Assembly (NCBI GenBank): GCA_963789275.1
Contig: CAWBKF010000018.1
Span: 186,001-250,000, forward strand
DNA: 64,000 nt
Direction of reading: 5' to 3'
Source: DAHUYF01 sp963789275
GTDB taxonomy: Bacteria; Pseudomonadota; Alphaproteobacteria; ATCC43930; CGMCC-115725
In this document: in pieces, positions 55,665 through 64,000 of the stretch
Layout of the letters: each line of letters begins with the position of its first letter
Position numbering within the stretch: position 1 is the first letter of the stretch
Translations under genes and position numbers: made by a program
The notes under the pieces: generated by a model
Seen by the model: only the letters and a program-made list of their open reading frames with translations
Told to the model about the DNA's origin: nothing
Database searches by the model: none

Positions 55665-57903
55665 ATGGCGGAAGAAACGGATGATCCGAAAGACCCTCTG
55701 TGGTGGCCGACTGTGCTGGCAAAGGAGCTCCAGCACATTCTGCCGAAAACCGGCCTGCCGCCCCCCGATCAGGCGACGCTCGAGACGATCTCCAGCCAGG
55801 AGTTCGATGAACGCTCTGCGGCTGAGGCGGCGCTGAAGAGGCTCCACGAGATTATCCATAGCCTGGCCTCTGATCAGGAGAAGAAGAAGAAGAAGAGAAG
55901 AAGGACGAAGGAGGAGGGCGGTTCCTGCCGTCTCGCCGCGCTATGCCTCTCCGGCGGCGGCATTCGCAGCGCCTCCTTTGCGCTCGGCGTCCTGCAGGCG
56001 CTGGCCGATAGCCATCCCAATTTGCTGGGACGCTTCCATTATCTCTCGACCGTTTCCGGCGGCGGCTATATCGGCAGCTGGCTTTCGGCCTGGATCAATC
56101 GCGATAAAACGGGCCTCGCCGGCGTTCTGGCGGCGCTGAAGCCCGACCCGACCGGGTATGAGCCGCCGCCGCTGCATCGCCTGCGCGCCAGCACAAACTA
56201 TCTGATACCGCGGGTGGGCATCGCCTCGGCCGATACCTGGGCGGCGATAACGCTGTTTGTGCGCAATATGGCGCTCAACTGGCTGATTCTCCTGCCGGTC
56301 TTCTTCGCCGCCGTCGCGCTGCCGGCGCTCCTCTTCAGCCTCGGCGGTTGGCTTGTGCCGCTCTGTCCCGGCGCGCCGCTGGTTCTCGTGGCGGTGACGC
56401 TCGGCTCGGCATTGACGGTTTCGCTGCTCAATCGGCCGAGCTGGAACCGTCTTTCATTCACCGATGCGGGCGTGGCTGCCTTCATCCTCCCGCTCTATGT
56501 GCTCGGCAGTCTCGCCCTTGGGCTGCGCGTCGATGCATTGGCGAATTGCCACATCGGATGGACGGTCGGTCTTTTCGCGGCCCTGTTCGCCGCGAGCTGG
56601 GTCGCCGCGTGGCTGCTGCGCCGGCACATTCCGCCATACTCTCCCACAGACCCACCGCAAGGGCCCCGCTTTCGGGACCTTGTCGCCTGGACAGCCAGCG
56701 GTGCGCTGTTCGGTTTGCTTCTCCATATCGTCGCGTCGTTCGACCCGTGGGCCGTCGAAGCGGGCAGCGGGGCGCGTTGGCATTTCCTGCTGGCGATGCC
56801 GGCGGTTCTCTTCATCCGCTCGGTCATCGAGATGCTGTTCAGCGGCCTCTCCACCTTGTGGCACAAGCTCGACGACGATCGCGAATGGTTCGCCAGATTG
56901 GCCGGATGGCTCGCCGCGCTTTCCGTTGCCTGGCTCGTCATGACGGGCGCAAGCCTCTTCGGCCTGGACATGCTGTGCTGGCTCAAGGCCGAGATGGGTG
57001 ACTGGATTGGCACGAGCATCGCCGCCGCCGGCGGTGTGTCCGGGGCGCTGACCGCCATCCTTTCCTGGAGCGCCAAGACCGGCGGTGAGATCGTGACCTC
57101 GAACGCCAAGGCGCAAAAGGCGCTGCCTTACAACGTCATCCTCGGGGTCGCCGCGATCATCTTCGTCGCGATCATCCTGCTGCTCTTGGGCGCGATGGTG
57201 GAAGCGCTGCTGCTCTGCCCGCTGCCGCCGTGGCTCTGCTTCCGCACGCCGCCGCCGTGGCTTTCCTTCAGCCCGCTGCCGCAGTGGCTCACCTTCTGCC
57301 CGCTGCCGTCGTGGCTCTCTGCGTTCCCGCACTGGATCGTGCTCCCGGCGGCCTTTGTGCTGGCCATGGCTTTGGCGTTCGCCGCTTCATACTGCATCAA
57401 CATCAACCGCTTTTCTCAGCAGGGCATCTATCGCAACCGCTTGATGCGGGGCTTTCTCGGTCCGACACGGGACGAGCGCAATCCCGATCTCTTCACCGGC
57501 TTCGACGAGGACGACAATCTCCTGATGAAGCTGCTCGCGCGGAGCAAAAACCGGTATCCGGACGAAGGCGGTCACCGCTCGCTGTTCCATGTCGTCAATA
57601 TCACGCTCAACGTGACCGCCACGACGAATAATGCCTGGCAGGAGCGCAAGGCCGAAAGCTTCGCCGTGACGCCGCTTTTTGTCGGCAACCCGCGGCGCGG
57701 CTACCGCCCAACAACTCTATATCAAGCCCTGCTATTATGGTGACGAGCCGGCGGACGTGCGCGGCTTTGCCGTGGCGCATCCGGATTTCCCGCATGAGAG
57801 CACCGCCAACCAGTGGTTCACCGAGTCTGAATTCGAGAGTTATCGTCAGCTGGGCGAGTACATCGCCGAGGCGGCAGTTCCGGTTATTAACACCATCCTG
57901 TGA
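55665..57903 (+). pseudogene. Membrane patatin-like phospholipase, internally deleted and frameshifted
   Basis: The N-terminal part has the oxyanion motif S-G-G-G-I-R-S (residues 96-102) and nucleophile Ser131 in T-V-S-G-G-G-Y-I-G. Several membrane helices follow (about 205-590). The frame breaks near 57708; removing one C in the CCC-A run joins G-N-P-R-R-G-Y-R to Q-Q-L-Y-I-K-P. In relatives as I recall them, some 250-300 residues carrying the catalytic D-G-G lie between these two points, and they are absent here. The tail H-P-D-F-P-H-E-S-T-A-N-Q-W-F is the family C-terminus. Hence the enzyme as encoded should be inactive. AAAGGGGGA precedes the ATG. Confidence 0.75.
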
Positions 57904-57925
57904 CGGCCGTGGCGAGCGACCTGGG

Positions 57926-57956
57926 CGACGGGAGATTAACGTCCCGTCGTTATTTC
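57926..57956 (+). terminator. Rho-independent terminator after the patatin gene
   Basis: CGACGGGA and TCCCGTCG form a perfect eight-pair stem around GATTAACG, followed by TTATTT. It lies 22 bases past the stop. Confidence 0.65.
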
Positions 57957-58193
57957 CCATAATATACATTATGCGATAATCGGGTCCCATGCCGCGGCCT
58001 GGCTCAGCGGCGCCCGCCCTGCCGGGTAAACCGTCGGGCAGCCCCGGGGTTAATAATAATTTCCCGGCCGGAACATCGCCGGCCGGCGGATATCCGGGCT
58101 TTGCCGCTGCTTTGCGGCGAGTTTTCGCTAATCTCTGCTTTACCTTCCAATGGTTTACTCACCGGCCGTGAGACAGCGGAAGGACCTCCCCAC

Positions 58194-59534
58194 GTGGCCG
58201 GGGAAAGGATAAAAATCGATCAATCCACCCTCGCCCGCCTGGCCGAGGGCAATGCCCGGTTCAAACGCGGGCTACGCGGCGCTCTCCGTCCGCAACTCGC
58301 TTATCATGATCTCACCGGGCTCGACATGGCGGGGCTCGACTTCTCCGGCGTCGATTTCAGCGGCGCCTCGCTTCACCGCGTCATGGCGCGCGGCACCGAT
58401 TTCAGCGGCGCCACGTTCTTCGGCGCCGACATGCGCATGGCCCAGCTGCAAAATGCCAATCTGTCGCGCGCCGACATCCGCGGCGCCTGCCTGCGCGGCG
58501 CCGACCTCGCCGAGGCAAGGTTGTTCGAAGCCGATCTGCGCGAGGGCACGCTGCTGCGCCAGGACAAGAAAGGCGGCCTCAACCCGATCGACCTCGAAGT
58601 GCTGCCGGTCGAGCTGGTCATTGCCAATTTGTCCGGCGCCAATCTTACCCGCGCCAAGCTCGCCGGCGGCTTCGCGGTGCGCGCCGACCTTACCAATGCG
58701 ATCCTGCGCGGCGCCAACCTGACGCGCATCGACTTGCGCAACGCCAACCTCACCGGCGCGGTGCTGGAGAACGCGGATCTGTCGCAAGCGAACCTGTCGG
58801 GTTGCTCGCTGCATGGCGCGGTGCTCACCGGCATCCGCTGGATGGGCGTCATCATGGACGGCGCCGACATGCTCGGCGCGGTGCTTGACGACCCCGCCCG
58901 CACCGCCAGCCTGGGCGCGCTCAACGTGCCCAGAGACAAGCTGACGATGCCGACTTCGATCGAGGACATGGTGACGGCGCACGAGGCATGGGTGCGCACC
59001 GTCGGCGATACCGGCCGGCGGCTGCAGCTCTCCGGCATCGAGCTCGGCGCCGTGGATCTCTCCAATCGCGATCTTTCAGGCGCGGTGCTGCTCAACTGCG
59101 TATTGACCGGCGCGCGTTTCACCGGCGCCAGGCTGATGGTGATCGACCTTACGCTGTCGACGCTCGACCACGCGGATTTCACCGGCGCCGACATGCGGGC
59201 CGCGGTGATGAAGCAGGCCTTCCTGTCCCACGCCAACCTCACCAACGTCAATCTCGACGCCGTCGTGCTCAATAACGACCTGCAGCATTGCCGCCGCAGC
59301 AGCCTCGATCAGAGCCGGCTGTGGAACGCGACGCTGTGCAACGCGACGCTGCGCAGCGCCTCGCTGCTCAACGCCGATTTCCAGCGCGCCGATCTCACCG
59401 GCGCCGATTTCACCGACGCGCGCATGGCGGGCGCGAGCTTCGTCGGCGCCAGCACCTCCAACGCGAGATTCGACGGCGCCGATCTGCGCCATGTCCATGG
59501 CCTGAACGTCGCCGTCCCGGCCACTACCGCCTAA
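58194..59534 (+). CDS. Pentapeptide-repeat protein
   Basis: 446 aa. Residues about 40-235 and 310-435 are runs of A-(D/N)-L-x-x type pentapeptides (D-F-S-G-A, A-N-L-S-R, A-D-L-T-G) that fold as a right-handed beta-helix. A non-repeat linker between them has S-I-E-D-M-V-T-A-H-E-A-W-V, a pattern seen in pentapeptide proteins with a helical insert. The GTG at 58194 has GGAAGGACC upstream. No enzyme domain or signal peptide is present. Members range from gyrase protectors to scaffolds; the specific role cannot be called. Confidence 0.85.
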   Translation: MAGERIKIDQSTLARLAEGNARFKRGLRGALRPQLAYHDLTGLDMAGLDFSGVDFSGASLHRVMARGTDFSGATFFGADMRMAQLQNANLSRADIRGACLRGADLAEARLFEADLREGTLLRQDKKGGLNPIDLEVLPVELVIANLSGANLTRAKLAGGFAVRADLTNAILRGANLTRIDLRNANLTGAVLENADLSQANLSGCSLHGAVLTGIRWMGVIMDGADMLGAVLDDPARTASLGALNVPRDKLTMPTSIEDMVTAHEAWVRTVGDTGRRLQLSGIELGAVDLSNRDLSGAVLLNCVLTGARFTGARLMVIDLTLSTLDHADFTGADMRAAVMKQAFLSHANLTNVNLDAVVLNNDLQHCRRSSLDQSRLWNATLCNATLRSASLLNADFQRADLTGADFTDARMAGASFVGASTSNARFDGADLRHVHGLNVAVPATTA

Positions 59535-59628
59535 CAGGCGCCAACGCCGCGCGCGGCCCCTCGCCGCGCTGGCCGATTTCCGGGACAGGCGCCTAGCCGC
59601 GCCCCGGCGCGCGTGCTAGCTCTTCCCC

Positions 59629-61212
59629 ATGCGTCCCCTCCCGACTGTCCCGGCCGCGCGCGTGAGCGCGGTCGCGGTTCCCGCCGACGCGGTCGGCGCC
59701 AGAACCTGGATCGGCTTTATCGCCATGAGCACCGGCATGCTGCTGGCGATCCTCGACATCCAGATCGTGGCGAGCTCGCTGCCCGACATCCAGGTCGGGC
59801 TCCACATCGCGCTGGGGCAGCTGAGCTGGGTGCAGACCGCCTATCTCATGGCCGAGATCGTCGCCATTCCCTTGACCGGCTGGCTCACCCGGGTGCTGTC
59901 GACGCGCGGCGCCTTCGTCGCGGGCATCACCGGCTTCACGCTCGCCAGCATCGCCTGCGCGCGCGCCACCGGCTTCTGGTCGCTGGTGCCGGCGCGGATG
60001 GTGCAAGGCTTCTGCGGCGGCCTGCTCATTCCGCTGGTGTTCTCCGCGATCTTCCTGATGTTTCCGCCCAGGGAGCGCGTGCGCGCCACGGTCATCGCCG
60101 GCACGATGGCGATGCTGGCGCCGACGCTCGGGCCGACCGTCGGCGGCTTCATCACCGACACCTTCTCCTGGCATTGGCTCTTCCTGATCAATGTCGGTCC
60201 GGGCATCGTCGTGGCGCTGCTGGTCGCCTGGAGCGTCAACATCGACAGCGCGGATTGGCGCAGCGTCGGCTCGGTCGATCTCTGGGCGCTGCCGCTTCTG
60301 GCCGGGTTTCTCGCCAGCCTCGAGGTGCTGCTGAAAGAGGCGCCGCATCGCGGCTGGAGCGATCCGGCGATGCTGCTGCTGCTCGCCTTCTGCCTCGCCT
60401 GCGGCGCCGCCGCGCTGCGCCGTTGCCTCACCCGGCCGCATCCGCTGATCGACCTGCGCTGCTGCCGCGACCGCAATTTCGTGCTGGGCTCCTGCCTCAG
60501 CTTCGCGCTCGGCGTCGGGCTCTATGGCGCCACATATCTCCTGCCGGTGTTTCTCGGCGTGGTGCGCTATTACGAGGCCTTCGACATCGGCCTCATCATG
60601 ATGGTGACCGGCGCGACGCAGCTCGCGGTGGCGCCGCTGGCGGCGGTGCTGGAGCGGCGCGTCGATGCGCGCCGCCTCAGCCTCCTTGGCTACGGGCTGC
60701 TCGCGGCCGGGCTCCTCGGCAACGGCTTCATGACGCCCGAGACCGATTTCTGGGGCCTCGCCTGGCAGCAGGTGGCGCGCGGCGCGGCGGTGATGCTCTG
60801 CCTGCTGCCCTGCACCGCGCTGGCGCTCGAGGGCTTCGCCCCCTCGCAAGTGCCCAATGCCAGCGGGCTTTTCAATCTGATGCGCAATCTCGGCGGCGCC
60901 ATCGGCCTCGCCCTTATCGACACCATCGTCGAGCGGCGCGCCCCGGAGCATGTGCAGGCGCTGGTCGCGCGGCTCCAGGCCGGCGACGCCGCGGCGGCGC
61001 GCTTCGTGGGATTGCCGACCGAGCGCTTCACCGGCGTGCCGCTCGGCCCGGTCGACCAGGCGACCCATGATCTGGTGGCGCCGCTGGTGGAGCGCGCCGG
61101 GCTGGTGGCGGCGTTCAACGATGCCTGGCTGTTCCTCGGCGCGCTGGTGCTGCTGGCGCTGCTGCTGCTGCCGCTGATCCGTCGTCGCCCGGCGCCTCAG
61201 CAGGAGCCGTAG
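59629..61212 (+). CDS. MFS drug:H+ antiporter, DHA2 (EmrB/QacA) type
   Basis: 527 aa with 14 predicted helices. Motifs include L-A-I-L-D-I-Q-I-V in helix 1 (motif D1), G-P-T-V-G-G-F-I-T-D in helix 5 (motif C, antiporter) and W-H-W-L-F-L-I-N. It exports hydrophobic compounds or drugs. An EmrA-type adaptor gene is not adjacent, so it may work alone across the inner membrane. The end overlaps the convergent DUF2147 gene by 16 bases. Confidence 0.9.
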   Translation: MRPLPTVPAARVSAVAVPADAVGARTWIGFIAMSTGMLLAILDIQIVASSLPDIQVGLHIALGQLSWVQTAYLMAEIVAIPLTGWLTRVLSTRGAFVAGITGFTLASIACARATGFWSLVPARMVQGFCGGLLIPLVFSAIFLMFPPRERVRATVIAGTMAMLAPTLGPTVGGFITDTFSWHWLFLINVGPGIVVALLVAWSVNIDSADWRSVGSVDLWALPLLAGFLASLEVLLKEAPHRGWSDPAMLLLLAFCLACGAAALRRCLTRPHPLIDLRCCRDRNFVLGSCLSFALGVGLYGATYLLPVFLGVVRYYEAFDIGLIMMVTGATQLAVAPLAAVLERRVDARRLSLLGYGLLAAGLLGNGFMTPETDFWGLAWQQVARGAAVMLCLLPCTALALEGFAPSQVPNASGLFNLMRNLGGAIGLALIDTIVERRAPEHVQALVARLQAGDAAAARFVGLPTERFTGVPLGPVDQATHDLVAPLVERAGLVAAFNDAWLFLGALVLLALLLLPLIRRRPAPQQEP

Positions 61213-61656
61213 CTCGGATCGGGCCGCGTCCAGCTCTGGGTTTCGCCGAAGAGCGGAATGCCGACATAGCCGCGCAGCCGCAGTGTCTCGCCCTCGATCG
61301 CCATGGTCGCGCGATACGTCTTGCCGCTGTCGGGGTCGTAGATCCAGCCATCCTCCCAGCGCTGCGGGTCGACCTGGCGGAAATCGCCGAGGATGGTGAG
61401 GCCGCAAGTCGGCCGCTGGCGCAAGGCTGGATCGGGGTTGTGGTCGTCGACCGCCGGCGCGCCGCGGCGTATCGGCTCGATCAGCCAGACCAGCTTGCCG
61501 CACAGCCGGTCGCCGCAGGGATAGATCTCGACCACACCGCGCTTGGCCTCGCTGAGCCACCGCCCGAGCGGCGCCGCCGGCGCCGGCGTTTGGGCCTGCG
61601 GCGCTCAGCGAGAGGCCGAACACCATCAGCATGAGCCCCGCGGCAATACGATACAT
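61197..61656 (-). CDS. DUF2147 exported protein (signal region frameshifted in this sequence)
   Basis: 152 aa when repaired. The body has V-E-I-Y-P-C-G-D-R-L-C-G-K-L-V-W and W-E-D-G-W-I-Y-D-P-D-S-G-K-T-Y, the DUF2147 beta-barrel-like family of exported proteins. The frame of a good signal peptide (M-Y-R-I-A-A-G-L-M-L-M-V-F-G) is offset by one base at about 61599. Dropping it yields Q-A-Q-T-P-A-P-A-A-P-L-G-R-W-L-S-E-A-K, exactly the expected mature N-terminus. Role unknown. The span is 3n+1 bases. Confidence 0.85.
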
Positions 61657-61774
61657 GGTCCCTCCCGTCCTCCCTTCCTGCCCGCTCCCACAAGCGCTGA
61701 GCGCGATTTTCCTGTCAAGCGCCGGCACGAGCCTTGCAGTGCCTGACATCGCCGACTATGCCTAGGCCCCGCCC

Positions 61775-62170
61775 ATGAATCCCCTCATCACCTATCTCGT
61801 CATCGGCATCGGCAGCGCTTTGGGCGGGCTCGCCCGCTATGGTTGCGGCCTGCTGGCGGTGGCGCTGTGGGGGGTGCTTTTCCCCTGGGGCACCATCATC
61901 ATCAACCTCGTCGGCTCCTTCGTCATCGGCGGCTTCGCCACCCTCACCGGCCCCGACGGCCGCGTCTATGTGAGCCCGCTTGGCCGGCAATTCGTCATGG
62001 TCGGGTTGTGCGGTGGCTATACCACCTTCTCCGCCTTCAGCCTGGAGACGTTCGACCTGCTGCAGCGTGGCCGGCCTCTGGCTGCCGCCGCCAATGTCGG
62101 CCTGACGCTGCTGCTCGGCCTCGGCGCCGTCTGGCTCGGCCATGTGATCGCCCAGAGAGCTAACCGGTGA
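61775..62170 (+). CDS. crcB: Fluoride channel CrcB/Fluc, first copy
   Basis: 131 aa, four helices. Hallmarks: G-G-L-A-R-Y, P-W-G-T-I-I-I-N-L-V-G-S-F with the pore Asn, and G-L-C-G-G-Y-T-T-F-S-A-F-S-L-E with the Phe-box and central Na+ site. It exports fluoride by passive flow. A second, different copy follows, so the pair could form the heteromeric channel known from some bacteria. No fluoride riboswitch was found in the 118 bases upstream. Confidence 0.93.
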   Translation: MNPLITYLVIGIGSALGGLARYGCGLLAVALWGVLFPWGTIIINLVGSFVIGGFATLTGPDGRVYVSPLGRQFVMVGLCGGYTTFSAFSLETFDLLQRGRPLAAAANVGLTLLLGLGAVWLGHVIAQRANR

Positions 62171-62241
62171 TCGCTATGCGATGTCATAACATTATGATTT
62201 CATGGTATTATCACTTGGCTTCGAAGCAACGGAGATGCCGC

Positions 62242-62632
62242 GTGATCGCGCCGCTCTGGGTCGGGCTCGGCAGCGCGCTCGGCGGCATGGCGCGCTATGC
62301 CTTTTCCGGCTTCGTTGCGCGGCGCATCGGCGAGATTTTCCCCTGGGGCACCTTGCTGGTGAACATCAGCGGCGCTTTCGTCATCGGCATCGCCGCCGGC
62401 GCCATTGCTCCCGGCGGCCCGCTGCCGGGCGATCTCACGGTGAGGCAGCTGGTCATGATCGGGCTGTGCGGCGGCTACACCACCTTCTCCTCCTTCAGCT
62501 TGCAAACCCTTTCTCTTGCCCGCGGCGGCGACTGGTCGCGTGCGCTCGGCAACATCGTCGCTTCGGTGGCGCTGTGCCTTCATCGCGGCCTGGGCCGGCT
62601 TCGCCGTCGGCGCCCTCATTCCCGGAGGATGA
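62242..62632 (+). CDS. crcB: Fluoride channel CrcB/Fluc, second copy (frameshifted in this sequence)
   Basis: 129 aa when one C of CC at 62577-62578 is dropped, restoring V-A-L-C-F-I-A-A-W-A-G-F-A-V-G-A-L-I-P-G-G. Hallmarks: G-G-M-A-R-Y, P-W-G-T-L-L-V-N-I-S-G-A-F and G-L-C-G-G-Y-T-T-F-S-S-F-S-L-Q. The repaired TGA overlaps the DUF190 ATG (ATGA). The GTG at 62242 fits the first copy. Without repair the frame reads straight into DUF190, a false fusion. Confidence 0.9.
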
Positions 62633-62979
62633 TCCCCATGCAGATTCCCCACGACGCCGTGCTGCTGCGCATCTTCATTGGCGAGGACGACCGCCACGAG
62701 CATCTCGCGCTCTATGAGGCGATCGTGCTCAAGGCGCGGGAGCTCCATCTCGCTGGCGCCACCGTGTTGCGCGGTCCCATGGGCTTCGGCCATTCCAGCC
62801 GGCTGCATACGGCCAAGGTGCTGCGCCTGTCCGAGGATTTGCCGATGGTGATCGAGATCGTCGACAGCGAAGACAAGATCAACGCCTTCCTGCCGCTGCT
62901 CGACGGCATGATCGGCAGCGGCCTCGTCACCTTGGAGAAGGTGAAGGTGCTGCGCTACGGTCAGGACAAGCCGGCCTGA
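62629..62979 (+). CDS. DUF190 family protein
   Basis: 116 aa ferredoxin-like alpha/beta protein: L-L-R-I-F-I-G-E-D-D-R-H-E-H-L-A-L-Y-E-A, G-A-T-V-L-R-G-P-M-G-F-G and S-E-D-L-P-M-V-I-E-I-V-D. The family resembles PII-like signalling proteins and is often found beside crcB. That points to a role in regulating or sensing for the fluoride channel. An ATG at 62638 is an alternative; GGAGG lies just before 62629. Confidence 0.88.
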   Translation: MIPMQIPHDAVLLRIFIGEDDRHEHLALYEAIVLKARELHLAGATVLRGPMGFGHSSRLHTAKVLRLSEDLPMVIEIVDSEDKINAFLPLLDGMIGSGLVTLEKVKVLRYGQDKPA

Positions 62980-63005
62980 GCGAAGACGCAACGAAGGGTG
63001 CCGCC

Positions 63006-63542
63006 ATGGACATCGACAAGATCGCGATCGGCCGCAACCCGCCGGAAGAGGTGAACGTCGTCATCGAGATTCCGCAGGGCGGGCCGCCGGTCAAATACGA
63101 GATCGACAAGGCGTCGGGCGCGTTGAATGTCGATCGCTTCCTGCACACCGCGATGTTCTATCCCGCCAATTACGGCTTCGTGCCGCACACCCTGTCGCCG
63201 GATGGCGATCCCGTCGACGTGCTCGTCGTGGCACAGGTGGCGGTGGTGCCCGGCGCGGTCATCCGCTCGCGGCCGATCGGCGCGCTGCTGATGCAGGATG
63301 AGAGCGGCGGCGACGAGAAGATCATCGCCGTGCCGGTCGACGATCTCCATCCCTTCTATGGCGGCGTGCGCAGCTATCGCGATCTGCCGCCGCTGCTGTG
63401 CGAGCAGATCGCGCATTTCTTCCGCCACTACAAGGATCTCGAGCCCGGCAAATGGGTCAAGGTCGAGCGCTGGGTGGACGCGCCCGAGGCGAAGGCGCTG
63501 CTCACCGTCGCCATCGAGCGCGCGCGCGGCGTCGCGCCATGA
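63006..63542 (+). CDS. ppa: Inorganic pyrophosphatase, family I
   Basis: 178 aa. The family I signature D-G-D-P-V-D-V-L-V-V is present, with V-V-I-E-I-P-Q-G at the start and K-D-L-E-P-G-K-W at about 146. It hydrolyses PPi with Mg2+, pulling biosynthetic reactions forward, in the cytoplasm. It follows DUF190 by 26 bases and overlaps mazG (ATGA), so it is the head of a nucleotide-housekeeping pair. Confidence 0.96.
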   Translation: MDIDKIAIGRNPPEEVNVVIEIPQGGPPVKYEIDKASGALNVDRFLHTAMFYPANYGFVPHTLSPDGDPVDVLVVAQVAVVPGAVIRSRPIGALLMQDESGGDEKIIAVPVDDLHPFYGGVRSYRDLPPLLCEQIAHFFRHYKDLEPGKWVKVERWVDAPEAKALLTVAIERARGVAP

Positions 63543-64000
63543 CCGACGCGCCGGATCTCGCGCGCCTCCTCGCCATCATGGCGCGGCTCAGGGACCCCGA
63601 ACGCGGCTGTCCCTGGGATCGCGCGCAAAGCTTCGCCACCATCGCGCCCTACACCATCGAGGAAGCCTATGAGGTGGCCGAGGCCTGCGAGCGCGGCGAT
63701 GCCGGCGCGCTCCGGGACGAGCTCGGCGATCTCCTCTTCCAGGTGGTGTTCCACGCGCGCATGGCCGAGGAGGCCGGACTCTTCGCCTTCAACGATGTGG
63801 CGCGCGCGATCTCGGACAAGATGGTGCGCCGGCATCCGCATGTCTTCGCCGATGCGGTGATCGCCGACGAGGCGGCGCAGACCGTCGCCTGGGAGGAGCA
63901 TAAGGCAGCCGAGCGCCGCGCCCAGGCGGCGGCGTCGGGCGCGGCGCCCAGCGCGCTCGACGGCGTCGGGCCGGCGCTGCCGGCGCTCGCCCGCGCCGAG
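63539..64000 (+). CDS. mazG: Nucleoside triphosphate pyrophosphohydrolase MazG (cut by window edge)
   Basis: The first 154 residues are present. The active-site pattern is I-E-E-A-Y-E-V-A-E-A-C-E-R-G-D followed by D-E-L-G-D-L-L-F-Q-V-V-F-H-A, the E-E-x-x-E...E-x-x-D site that binds Mg2+. MazG hydrolyses (d)NTPs to monophosphates and PPi, a fit with ppa just upstream. The gene runs off the right edge, so the second MazG repeat is missing here. Confidence 0.95.
   Translation, partial: MTDAPDLARLLAIMARLRDPERGCPWDRAQSFATIAPYTIEEAYEVAEACERGDAGALRDELGDLLFQVVFHARMAEEAGLFAFNDVARAISDKMVRRHPHVFADAVIADEAAQTVAWEEHKAAERRAQAAASGAAPSALDGVGPALPALARAE

Noticed and set aside
61657..61774. Fluoride riboswitch ahead of the first crcB
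   Set aside because: The short gap does not show the conserved pseudoknot elements I would expect; nothing supportable.
62167..62979. Single protein fusing CrcB and DUF190
   Set aside because: Dropping one C restores a normal CrcB end whose TGA overlaps the DUF190 ATG; the fused join is Arg-rich nonsense.
1..64000. CRISPR array, insertion sequence, rRNA or origin of replication
   Set aside because: No regular repeat-spacer run, transposase, rRNA segment or dnaA-box cluster was seen on reading through.
1..64000. Programmed +1 frameshifting as a general mechanism
   Set aside because: Break sites share no slippery sequence or downstream structure, and hit unrelated genes including metG; technical insertions explain them more simply.

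Overview
The window is high-GC, gene-dense chromosomal DNA from an alphaproteobacterium, probably a Rhodospirillales-like lineage. This rests on the tmk-holB-metG-tatD housekeeping order, the circularly permuted ATP-grasp/alpha-E/transglutaminase cluster, a FixK-like regulator beside hsp20, and frequent GTG starts and ATGA overlaps. I cannot assign a genus. No rRNA, prophage, insertion sequence or CRISPR array was seen; one tRNA (Ser, TGA) is present.

Layout. 1-6159 (minus): a transglutaminase running off the left edge, a fused circularly permuted ATP-grasp/alpha-E protein, and a transglutaminase-DUF2126 protein. 6645-13968: a TPR/glycosyltransferase-like protein, a PAS hybrid histidine kinase with a stand-alone receiver, a small exported protein and a chemoreceptor. 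14445-20909 (minus): a complete sugar-type ABC importer flanked by two SMP-30 lactonases. 21435-27355: a tripartite RND efflux system (pump, adaptor, outer-membrane channel). 27503-28525: an Xre/MbcA/ParS-RES toxin-antitoxin pair with a clear promoter and a putative operator. 28784-30209: a HxlR regulator divergent from a short-chain dehydrogenase. 30286-32471: tRNA-Ser and a small accessory patch with two plasmid/phage-like proteins and strong palindromes. 32575-37290: DJ-1/PfpI, PilZ, NUDIX, thioesterase, GST and DUF2189 genes. 37639-40841: cell-wall genes (MltB-like, RlpA, DD-carboxypeptidase). 41473-51214: tmk, a three-gene catabolic insert, then holB-metG-tatD and a metallo-hydrolase. 51455-54215: a FixK/Hsp20/DUF308/DUF5335 stress group with an FNR-type box. 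54483-59534: a lipoprotein, a damaged membrane patatin and a pentapeptide-repeat protein. 59629-64000: an MFS exporter, DUF2147, two CrcB fluoride channels with DUF190, pyrophosphatase and a partial mazG.

The most striking whole-window signal is that at least eleven otherwise good genes, including the normally essential metG, are broken by what reads as one extra base. In every case the span from likely start to stop is 3n+1 bases. This points to insertion-type consensus errors more than to gene decay, and any automatic annotation of this sequence will contain false truncations and false fusions (CrcB-DUF190, Hsp20-DUF308). I annotate these genes over their reconstructed full span. The patatin gene also lacks the segment that should carry its catalytic Asp, which one base cannot explain.
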